Source: Chromatiaceae bacterium (GTDB lineage: Bacteria > Pseudomonadota > Gammaproteobacteria > Chromatiales > Chromatiaceae). Taken from it: a stretch of 8,925 bases of DNA. The stretch covers positions 1 through 8,925 of the forward strand of contig JAFGTZ010000328.1 in assembly GCA_016938795.1 (NCBI GenBank), written 5' to 3'. Below, piece by piece: positions 1 to 7,007 of this stretch. The notes below the pieces were generated by a model. That model ran no database searches. It saw only the letters and a program-made list of their open reading frames with translations, and had not been told where the DNA came from. The first letter of the stretch is position 1. Each line of letters starts with the position of its first letter. A program made the translations under genes and the position numbers.

Positions 1-3000
1 CCCCCTCAGCCAAGGCACTCATCAGCCAAGTCCGAAGCTCGGCTTGTCGGGGCGGCGGCAGGCGCTCGATGCGCGCCTTGATTTCATCGACAGTCATCTG
101 ATCGAGATGCGCCGTGAGCGCTGCGATGATGGGGGCAAGCGCCGCCTGCTCCTTGGCACCCAGCATGACGGGCGGTTGGCGGGCGGTCTTCAGCCACTGC
201 TCGGTTGCGGCCTGGTCGAGCCCCTCAATGGGGCCGAGTTCGAGCAAGGGCTGCATCCAGGCCTGAAGACGCTCATGGCGCACGCGCTCCTCCAGTTGTT
301 TGCGATGCATGGCCAGGGCGGCGCGCAGCTGTTCGGTCCGTGCGCGATCGGCTGCGGCCAGATAGGCGGGCGGCTCGGCCAATTCGCGCTCGGTGCGCTG
401 GCACTCATCAAGCCCAAGCGCTACGATTTGACGCGGATCGAGCCAGCGGCGCTCAATCCAGTCCGCCGAGCGCGCCTGGGCCGCAGCAAGACGCTTCTGC
501 ATCAGGCCGCCATAGAGGGCGTTCAGATCCCAGGCCGGGTCGATGTCGCGTTCGTCAAGAGAGGCTCTGAGTGCGCCGAGCTGGCGCGTGACTTGATGAT
601 CGAGTAATTCAGCCAGCCGCTCGGGATCCCAGTCGCCTGTTTCCCACGCCGCCAGATCCGACAGGATCCGCTCCAGCTGACTCCTCAGCTCGCTCACCTC
701 GCGCTCGTCGCGGGTGCCAACAAAGAGCTGATGTAGGTGCGCTGCGCGCGCCAAGGCATCGTGCAGCGCCTCCTCCGATTCCAGCCGCGCCTCATAGAGC
801 GCGCCAAGCTGTGCGCGCTGACGCTCAAGCTGAGCGCGCAGCCGCTGCTCGCGCTGTCGGATGGCGCCGATGCGCGCCTGAATCTCCTGAGCGGACAAGA
901 CATCGCGCGCCTGTTCAACCGCCTCGATGAGGCGTTCGCCCTGCTCGATCCCATCGAGCAGCTCGCGCACTGGGGTGGAATCGGAAGGCTCGGGCTGGCG
1001 CGGATAGTCATCGCTTTGCGCCAGGGTCAAGCCAAAATGCTGGCGCTTCTCGACCTGTGCGATCGAGCGCCGCGCCTGCTCCTCCAGGGCGCGCGCCTCG
1101 GTCTCCAGCCCCAGCCCCCTGAGGCTGGCCACCGCCTTCTCCATGCGGTGACGAAAGGCGCTGACATCGGTTGCCTGATGACAGCCCTGACGCGGGATCC
1201 AGTCATGAATCCGCGTCACAATCATTTGCTGCAAGGGGCGCAGCAGCGCCTGGCAGGCCGCTGGTGCGCTCGCCGACCAGAGCGTGGCGTCCTCAACCTC
1301 TTCATGCAACTCGATCAGCTGAGTCGCCGCCTTCAGCATCTCGCCTACCGCTTCCTTGCGCTCGGCGCGTTCGATGGTGCTTTCCGCACTGTCAAGCTGA
1401 TGTTTGAAATGACGCAGGCGCTCGGCGGCGGCCTTGGATTGATCCCGCAGATAGGCAAGGCGTCCCTCCAGCACCTCGGGAATAGGATCGCCGCGACTCA
1501 TGCGCTCGGCCTCTGCGGCGAATGCCACCAGACCCTCCAGGCGCGTCTCCACCTCCCAGCGATCAAGCAGCTGACGCCAGCGATCTTGCGCGCCTTCGGA
1601 CAGGAAGCGCAGTCGGGTGTCAGCCAGCAGCGCCTCCTCGGGATGATGCTGACGCTGACGCGGATAGAGACGCCCCACCCAGTCGCCGGTCTCCACCAGC
1701 TCACCGCGCACCTCCAGACGACGCGGCGGACTCTCAAGCGCCACAAGCACGGCCAGCAGCAGCATGGCCGAGGCGGCGTTCATGCCATAGGGCGGCGCGA
1801 GCAGCGCGCGGTAGGAATCGAGCAGACTTCGCTCGGGGGTCTGGCGATGGCAATCCTCAAGCCAGCGATGGACCTCGGCTAGCTCGGCCTTGCGCGGGGC
1901 GCCAATCTTGCCGTTCGACTGAAGCACCTGCCAGGCGCTGGCCAAGACAGCGGAGACGCGATTTTGCAGCCGCACCGGCTGGGCCTGCACCCAGGGGCCC
2001 TTCACCTGGCGAGTCATGAGGGCGCGGGCCAACTGCGCGGCATCAATGGCGCCGCCGCCCGCCGCGCTGCCAAAACCGTCGAAGGGAAAGGGCAAGGCGC
2101 GCGGATAGACGCGCGCGAAGATCTCGCCCGCCACCGAGCGCAAACGCCCGGGCGGCAGGTCGGCGAAACCGGCCACCCAGCCCAGACGCTCGCGCAGGGC
2201 CTCGCGGGCGCCATCCTTGAGCGCCTGACGGCTGCGCTCAATCTCACCCGGAATGAAGCGACGGAAACGCTCCCGGTCGGCCTCGTTCATCTGCTCCTCG
2301 AACAACTGGAGCCGCCCCAGATGCTCGGCGATCTGGCCCTGACGATCCTCCAGGGCCATGACCCAGATCGGGGCATGGTCCAGCTTCAGCGCGCCGAGTT
2401 CGGATGCGAAAACCTCCTGTATCCGGGCGGCAATCTCGGAGGTCTCATCCTCGGGATGCAGATAGAGATAGATAAGCTGCCCCTTGGCATCCTTTGGCAA
2501 GGTCGCCTGACGCCAATCGCCAAAGGCCTCGCGAATGGCATGTTCTATCCCCGGCGCATGGGCAAGCCGCCCCTGAAAAAACCAGTCGGCTGTGGTGATG
2601 GCGCGGCTTTGCGCGAAATCCGGCACCACCTCGGCCAGGCCGCAATCGAGCGCCGCGCGGCGCATGAAGAGATCGCGCGCGCGTTGCGCGCCAAGCTCGG
2701 CCTGACGCTCGCGCAACCAGTGCTGAAACTGACCGCGCGTAGCCCCGTCGCTCAATAACTCGTAACGCCCCAGCTCCGCGTTCCATTCCAGTGCGCCAAG
2801 TTCCGCAAGTTGCTCCAGGGCGCTGGCAAGCTGCACGGCCTCCAGGGTGGTCGCCTCGCTCAGCAACAGATCAACGCCTTCGCGCCGCTGTTTGCCAAGA
2901 CCGAGCTTTTCGAGCACCGCCACACCGGCGAGCACCAACTGCTGCGAACGCTCCAGATGTCCGCGCAACTTCTCCAGCAACTGTTGCAGGGTTTCGCTGG

Positions 3001-4465
3001 TGGTTGAGCCGCGCGCGCGTTCGGCGGCGAGCAACTCATCGAGCATGCGGTCGAGCACCAGCTCGGCCACGCTGACCTGCCGTGGCGCGCCGTCCTGACG
3101 ACAGGCGGGGGACTTAGCGCCCTGTTCGATCAAATCGCGAATAAAGGTCAGCGCCGAACGTGACTGCACCAGATCGTTCAGGCGTGTCAGAAACCAGACC
3201 GCGAGCGGATGCAGCGGCCAGCATCCGCGCCCGATCACCCGCGCGAAGCGCTCGGGATCGCGCCAGACGGGAAAGCGCTCGAATCCGGGCAGCACGGGCG
3301 CAAGCCTTGCCCAGCTCGCATGGATGTGCTGCTCGGCGCCGCTCGACTCCCAGAGCCGGTCGAGCGCGGCCTCGTCCTTCGCGATCATATGCGCGAACAG
3401 TGTTTCGAGATTGGTCGAGAGAAAGCATTTCTCGGCCGTGTCGAAGCGCCCCACATAACGCTGCAAGTGCATCAGATCGGCACTGCTGAAGCGCTTGAGA
3501 TAGGCCTTGAGTTCGTACTGAATAAAGCCAACAAAGCGCACCCGACCGGCATTGTCCTGCACGCCCTGAAACAGTTGCTGCAAGACCGCATCACCCGCCA
3601 GACGCGGCTTCTCGGCGGCGTACTCCAGATAGCGCCCAAGCTCGTCAAACAGGATGACAAGCTGCGAAAAAGGCCCCTCGGGTCCGCAGTAGAGCCGACA
3701 CAGAGTCTCGATTAGCTCTTGCGCCGATTCCTGCCCCTCGACCGGAATGGCATGGCCGTTGGCCTCCAGATAGAGCGCGTCAACCGCCGCATAGACCTCC
3801 TCATCCTGCTCGCCAAGTCGCGCTAGAATCTGCTCCAGCTCAAGCCCCGGCAGCAGGGCATTGAAGCGTTCAACGCGCGTGGCGGCATTGCGCGTCACGA
3901 ACTGGGCGGCGGTTTGAAAGCGCGGCGAGAGTTCGCGGATGGCGCTGGCATCAATGCCATGCCGCGCCAGCCCGGCGAAGATTCCGCGACTGAGCGCCTG
4001 TCCCAGATGGAAGCCATTCATGCCATCGAGCGCCACCACCAGCGCGGGCTTGCCAAGCTGCCCGAGCAACGCCGCCGCTTCGGCGCCAAGCTCAGCGTCG
4101 GCAGCCACCAACTGGTCTAGAATGGCCCGCGCCGTCTCACCCCGAGGATCATCGAGCAGCGTTGCGCAGGTGACCGCAAGATGCGACTTGCCCGTGCCAT
4201 AACTCGATACCGCGAGCGTATAGGGATTGACCTCACGCCCGGCCCGCCCCTGGACGAGTGAGTCGAGTAGATCGCGCACAAAGCTCGCCGTATCCTTCAG
4301 ACGCCCGCGCTCGTCGCCCTCGGCGCCGTGATAGCGCGGCCCGTGAAATACAAAGGCGCGCGCCGCCTCGCGCGCCCGATCCGCGCGCCGTTCCAGCCAG
4401 CCTAATTGAACCGCACCATCAAAAAAACGTTCGTCGCGAAAGCGTACAATCTCGCCCATCTCCAT
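1..4465 (-). CDS. Giant BrxC/PglY-like P-loop ATPase with coiled-coil C-terminal half (3' end beyond window)
   Basis: One open frame of 1488 codons runs from ATG at 4463-4465 to the window edge without a stop, so the protein is at least 1488 residues and its C-terminus is missing. The start is set by AAAGGAG 8 nt upstream; no ATG, GTG or TTG lies between it and the in-frame stop at 4526-4528. Near the N-terminus is a P-loop, SSYGTGKSH (residues 87-95, Lys93). A hydrophobic strand, ALVVALDG, ends at Asp147-Gly148. A Walker B-like block, VILFDELGRYLEY, has Asp274-Glu275. This spacing and the 'DELGxYLE' signature resemble BrxC/PglY and DUF499/DUF6079 ATPases of BREX-type defence. Residues about 995-1050 and 1190-1240 are rich in charged heptad-like sequence (probable coiled coils). 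Known BrxC proteins are nearer 1100-1250 residues, so this one is long. The first P-loop position is Ser instead of the usual Gly/Ala. Inferred role: ATP-driven, DNA- or partner-binding component of a phage-exclusion complex. The family assignment rests on motifs only, and a PT-system ATPase is an alternative. No nuclease motif was recognised. Confidence 0.72.
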   Translation of the reverse strand, partial: MEMGEIVRFRDERFFDGAVQLGWLERRADRAREAARAFVFHGPRYHGAEGDERGRLKDTASFVRDLLDSLVQGRAGREVNPYTLAVSSYGTGKSHLAVTCATLLDDPRGETARAILDQLVAADAELGAEAAALLGQLGKPALVVALDGMNGFHLGQALSRGIFAGLARHGIDASAIRELSPRFQTAAQFVTRNAATRVERFNALLPGLELEQILARLGEQDEEVYAAVDALYLEANGHAIPVEGQESAQELIETLCRLYCGPEGPFSQLVILFDELGRYLEYAAEKPRLAGDAVLQQLFQGVQDNAGRVRFVGFIQYELKAYLKRFSSADLMHLQRYVGRFDTAEKCFLSTNLETLFAHMIAKDEAALDRLWESSGAEQHIHASWARLAPVLPGFERFPVWRDPERFARVIGRGCWPLHPLAVWFLTRLNDLVQSRSALTFIRDLIEQGAKSPACRQDGAPRQVSVAELVLDRMLDELLAAERARGSTTSETLQQLLEKLRGHLERSQQLVLAGVAVLEKLGLGKQRREGVDLLLSEATTLEAVQLASALEQLAELGALEWNAELGRYELLSDGATRGQFQHWLRERQAELGAQRARDLFMRRAALDCGLAEVVPDFAQSRAITTADWFFQGRLAHAPGIEHAIREAFGDWRQATLPKDAKGQLIYLYLHPEDETSEIAARIQEVFASELGALKLDHAPIWVMALEDRQGQIAEHLGRLQLFEEQMNEADRERFRRFIPGEIERSRQALKDGAREALRERLGWVAGFADLPPGRLRSVAGEIFARVYPRALPFPFDGFGSAAGGGAIDAAQLARALMTRQVKGPWVQAQPVRLQNRVSAVLASAWQVLQSNGKIGAPRKAELAEVHRWLEDCHRQTPERSLLDSYRALLAPPYGMNAASAMLLLAVLVALESPPRRLEVRGELVETGDWVGRLYPRQRQHHPEEALLADTRLRFLSEGAQDRWRQLLDRWEVETRLEGLVAFAAEAERMSRGDPIPEVLEGRLAYLRDQSKAAAERLRHFKHQLDSAESTIERAERKEAVGEMLKAATQLIELHEEVEDATLWSASAPAACQALLRPLQQMIVTRIHDWIPRQGCHQATDVSAFRHRMEKAVASLRGLGLETEARALEEQARRSIAQVEKRQHFGLTLAQSDDYPRQPEPSDSTPVRELLDGIEQGERLIEAVEQARDVLSAQEIQARIGAIRQREQRLRAQLERQRAQLGALYEARLESEEALHDALARAAHLHQLFVGTRDEREVSELRSQLERILSDLAAWETGDWDPERLAELLDHQVTRQLGALRASLDERDIDPAWDLNALYGGLMQKRLAAAQARSADWIERRWLDPRQIVALGLDECQRTERELAEPPAYLAAADRARTEQLRAALAMHRKQLEERVRHERLQAWMQPLLELGPIEGLDQAATEQWLKTARQPPVMLGAKEQAALAPIIAALTAHLDQMTVDEIKARIERLPPPRQAELRTWLMSALAEG

Positions 4466-4473
4466 TCTCGAAA

Positions 4474-4480
4474 CTCCTTT
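4474..4480 (-). promoter_or_regulatory. Strong Shine-Dalgarno site of the giant ATPase gene
   Basis: Read on the minus strand, AAAGGAG ends 8 nt before ATG at 4463-4465. A second in-frame ATG lies two codons further in (4457-4459), but the spacing favours the first. The site suggests that the largest gene is translated independently and does not rely on coupling to the gene before it. Confidence 0.75.
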
Positions 4481-4506
4481 CTTACCTTCCAGCGTGAATT
4501 CCAGAT

Positions 4507-6060
4507 TCAGCTCAAACTTTCGACCTCAAATCCCACCAGCGCACGCTGAGCGCGGCTAAATTCCAGGCCGATGAGATGCATGGGCTCACCCGATGCCCGA
4601 TACTTATCCGCATAGCCGCGCGCCTTGATCTGGGCAAGCGCCCTGCCCTCGGCGTCCTGTTCGACCACCTTGAACTCGAACAGATACCACTGTCCATTGA
4701 AATGCAGCGTCATATCAATGCGCCCGACCTGGGTCACATCCTCCAGACGCAGATCGAGGCCAAGCGCGGCAAAGTGGCTGTAGAAGACGCTGGCATAATA
4801 GCCTTCATAGCGCGCGATGGGGTTCTTGCGATACCAGTCGTTCGGAATGCTCGCGAAAAAGGCCCGAAAGAGCTGCTCGATGCCGGAAAAGTCGTTTGCT
4901 CGCAAGAGCCTCAAGAGCGCAATTCGCCGCTTTACCGTTGCCGTTTCGTCGGGACTCCAGGCGCGCAGCAGATGCGCATTCAGGCTTTGTTCGACCTCGC
5001 GATTGGGATAGCACAGCCGATAAAAATAGCTGCCTTCAAGATGCAGTTCCTCGGCAATGGTCAGATAGCCCGACTGAAACAAGAGCGCCTCGGTGGCGAT
5101 ATGATCCACATCGAAGCTGGAGAGCAGATCGGCGTCGGTCTCCAGCCGATCAAGTTCGGGAAGCCACACCTGGCGCTCGGTCAGCAGTTGAATGAGAAAG
5201 GTCGGCGTGCCGGTCTCGAACCACCAGGGGCGAAACGTGCGCTTATCGAAGAGCAAGAGCAGGTCGAAGGGGTTATAGACCGCCTCACCCGTCCAGTTAT
5301 AGCCGTTATACCAGTGGCGGATCTCCGCCCGGTCGAGCTCTTCCAGCTCGGGCGCGAACACCTCATCCAGATCTGCCTCGGTATAGCCGCAGATCGACGA
5401 GTAACTGGCATCCAGCGTGATGTCGTTCAGATTGTTCAGCCCAGAAAAGATGCTTACCTTGCTGAACTTGCTCACCCCCGTGAGAAAGGCAAAGCGGATG
5501 TGCGCATCCTGGCCCTTGATGACCGAATACAGATCGCGCAGCCCGTCGCGCAGCGCGCGCGCCGCCTCGGGATCGGTCAGGTTGTCGAGAATGGGCTTGT
5601 CGTATTCATCCACAAGCACCACCACGCGCTCGCCTGTCATCTCGTGAGCGGCGGAAATCAGCCGTGAAAAACGCCCCGAGCGACTATGTCCAGCGCGGCT
5701 GAGTCCAAGATAACTTTCGTTCTCCTCCAACAACTCGTCAATCTTTGCATCAAGCGCCTCGCGCTCATGCAGAACCCCTTCGGCAAAGCTCAGGCGAATG
5801 ACTGGCGCGCGGCGCGACCAATCCCAGCGATCATGAATGTAGAGCCCCCGAAACAGGGGCTCATTGCATTCAAACAGCTCGGCCAGGGTATCGAGCAACA
5901 GCGATTTTCCAAAGCGGCGTGGGCGCGAGAGAAAGTAATGTGTGCCGCCTTCCACAAGTTTCAGCAGCAAAGGCGTTTTATCGACGTAATAGCAGCCCTC
6001 TTCGCGCAACTTCGAAAAAGTCTGAATACCCAGTGGCAATTTCAAACGTGCTTGAGTCAT
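4507..6060 (-). CDS. AAA-ATPase_like / PD-(D/E)XK nuclease-domain protein
   Basis: This complete 517-residue protein belongs to the widespread family with an N-terminal AAA-ATPase_like domain and a C-terminal PD-(D/E)XK domain (Pfam PF09820 plus PF08011). It opens with the family hallmark GIQTFSKLREEGCYYVDKT (residues 11-29). The Walker A-like RPRRFGKS follows (46-53, Lys52), then Walker B VVVLVDEYDKPIL (147-157, Asp151-Glu152) and the conserved FLTGVSKFSKVSIFSGLNN block (192-210). The C-terminal domain keeps a plausible active site: Asp449 in GRIDM, then Glu462-x-Lys464 in YLFEFK, with Gln477 downstream. The length is normal and nothing appears broken. Start ATG at 6058-6060 has GAGGTG just upstream. 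The gene sits 29 nt after the DUF4007-like gene and 41 nt before the giant ATPase. Members are usually stand-alone, multicopy genes of unclear function, so this may be a passenger in a defence operon or its nuclease. The substrate is unknown. Confidence 0.9.
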   Translation of the reverse strand: MTQARLKLPLGIQTFSKLREEGCYYVDKTPLLLKLVEGGTHYFLSRPRRFGKSLLLDTLAELFECNEPLFRGLYIHDRWDWSRRAPVIRLSFAEGVLHEREALDAKIDELLEENESYLGLSRAGHSRSGRFSRLISAAHEMTGERVVVLVDEYDKPILDNLTDPEAARALRDGLRDLYSVIKGQDAHIRFAFLTGVSKFSKVSIFSGLNNLNDITLDASYSSICGYTEADLDEVFAPELEELDRAEIRHWYNGYNWTGEAVYNPFDLLLLFDKRTFRPWWFETGTPTFLIQLLTERQVWLPELDRLETDADLLSSFDVDHIATEALLFQSGYLTIAEELHLEGSYFYRLCYPNREVEQSLNAHLLRAWSPDETATVKRRIALLRLLRANDFSGIEQLFRAFFASIPNDWYRKNPIARYEGYYASVFYSHFAALGLDLRLEDVTQVGRIDMTLHFNGQWYLFEFKVVEQDAEGRALAQIKARGYADKYRASGEPMHLIGLEFSRAQRALVGFEVESLS

Positions 6061-6064
6061 GCAA

Positions 6065-6070
6065 CACCTC
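6065..6070 (-). promoter_or_regulatory. Shine-Dalgarno site of the AAA/PD-(D/E)XK gene
   Basis: GAGGTG on the minus strand lies 4 nt before the ATG at 6058-6060. It supports that start, which also places the conserved GIQTF motif at residue 11, as expected for the family. Confidence 0.55.
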
Positions 6071-6089
6071 GCGGCGCTCGGAAGCTGCT

Positions 6090-7007
6090 TTAGGCCAATT
6101 CATCGTAAAGATGCGCGATAACATCCTGTGTAGAGCGCAAGCGCAAGCGCAAAGCAAGGGTGGCGCCGGTCTTGCGGTCAAGCTGAAGCCAACCCTGATT
6201 GGCCATCCACTGCATCCAGCGCGAGGCCGCACCTTGCCCCCAGCCGAGCAGCGCCAGAACACGCGCTTCGGCAAAGAGATCATCCATGGCAAGCTGGTGG
6301 TCATCCGGATAAAGCTGGTCCCAAAGCAAGAACAGCCAGGCGGTATAGGCCGGAAAATGGCTGACGGCCACAGGCGCGGGCTCGCGCCGAAAGTAGCCCA
6401 AGGCCGAGCGGCTGGAGGCGGCGGTGGATGGGGCCTCGATCAACAGCTCGATGGGACCCAGACAACCGGACTCTAAATAAGCGCGCGGCACCAGGGAGGC
6501 AAGCCGACGCAGATAACCCTTGGCGCCATGACGCTCGGCGAGCAGGGCTTGATAATCCTCGACGCCAAAGGGGTTTCCAAGCCGCGCCTCGCCATCGGCG
6601 AAGAGCGCGAACCAGGCGTCGGCTACACCGCGCGCCGGTTCCTCGCGTCCTTGGCGTCGGCACAGCAGCAGATGCAGCAACCAGAGTGTGACAGGCTCGC
6701 TCAACCAAGGATCCTCCGCCAGGATCCGACGCCCAAGCAGCGTCGTCCGCAGAGACCACTGATCACGCTCGCGCGCGGCCTGAATCAAGCCCATGGCGCG
6801 CGCAAAGTGGATCATCGGCTCTACCTTGCCGGTACTCTCACCGGTAGGAATTCCGGTGCGCTCACTGATCGTCAGCTTATCGCCCGCTCCGCCATCGGCG
6901 GCAAAGGCAAGCAGCGCCGCCAACAGGCGTCGTTCGGGCAGAAAATCCTGTGCGAAATTCAGCGCGAGCCTGGGAGCCTCGATAGGTGCGTCAGTTGCTT
7001 CAATCAT
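6090..7007 (-). CDS. DUF4007-like protein of a defence operon
   Basis: This complete 305-residue protein has no transmembrane segment and no signal peptide. Its best recognisable stretch is DPWLSEPVTLWLLHLLL (residues 99-115), preceded by WSLRTTLLGRRIL (84-96). These match the 'lT.lG..il..DP.l..p.TLWLLH..L' signature I associate with DUF4007 (PF13182). DUF4007 proteins are known mainly as neighbours of DNA phosphorothioation (PT) genes. Residues 26-80 look helical with a winged-helix flavour (ISERTGIPTGESTGKVEPM), possibly DNA- or partner-binding. The C-terminal part has further helix-turn-helix-like segments (about 240-275). The usual N-terminal 'HetFp.R..WLkK' block is not obvious, so this is a divergent member at best. 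Start ATG at 7005-7007 overlaps the stop of the upstream HerA-like gene (ATGA), indicating coupled translation and a shared complex or pathway. No catalytic motif is visible. Function is inferred from context only. Confidence 0.7.
   Translation of the reverse strand: MIEATDAPIEAPRLALNFAQDFLPERRLLAALLAFAADGGAGDKLTISERTGIPTGESTGKVEPMIHFARAMGLIQAARERDQWSLRTTLLGRRILAEDPWLSEPVTLWLLHLLLCRRQGREEPARGVADAWFALFADGEARLGNPFGVEDYQALLAERHGAKGYLRRLASLVPRAYLESGCLGPIELLIEAPSTAASSRSALGYFRREPAPVAVSHFPAYTAWLFLLWDQLYPDDHQLAMDDLFAEARVLALLGWGQGAASRWMQWMANQGWLQLDRKTGATLALRLRLRSTQDVIAHLYDELA
7004..7007 (-). other. ATGA start-stop overlap coupling HerA-like and DUF4007-like genes
   Basis: TGA of the HerA-like gene (7004-7006) shares bases with ATG of the DUF4007-like gene (7005-7007). 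Such 4-base overlaps usually mean translational coupling. The upstream Shine-Dalgarno is weak (GACGAG region), which fits re-initiation by terminating ribosomes. Confidence 0.85.

Noticed and set aside
655..680. Closely spaced GATCC words, also near 6710-6730
   Set aside because: They fall inside coding sequence as ordinary codon pairs, with no regular spacing or extended repeat unit.
737..1882. Plus-strand open frame of 381 codons, with similar ones at 44-607, 1964-2758 and 3209-3715
   Set aside because: All are codon-aligned antisense shadows of the giant minus-strand gene. They share its register, have no ribosome site and their translations resemble no protein family; GC-rich codon bias explains their length.
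4466..4506. Possible internal promoter or terminator in the 41-base gap before the giant ATPase
   Set aside because: There is no convincing -35/-10 pair and no stem followed by a T-run. Only the ribosome site is supportable.
4466..4525. In-frame upstream extension of the giant ATPase (open for about 20 codons)
   Set aside because: It contains no ATG, GTG or TTG and would destroy the well-placed AAAGGAG site, so ATG at 4463-4465 is the start.
4576..5667. Plus-strand open frame of 363 codons
   Set aside because: It lies antisense to the AAA/PD-(D/E)XK gene, whose family motifs are unmistakable. The antisense translation shows no domain.
5686..6476. Overlapping plus-strand frames across the gap between the DUF4007-like and AAA/PD-(D/E)XK genes
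   Set aside because: They cover well-supported minus-strand coding sequence and their translations look random.
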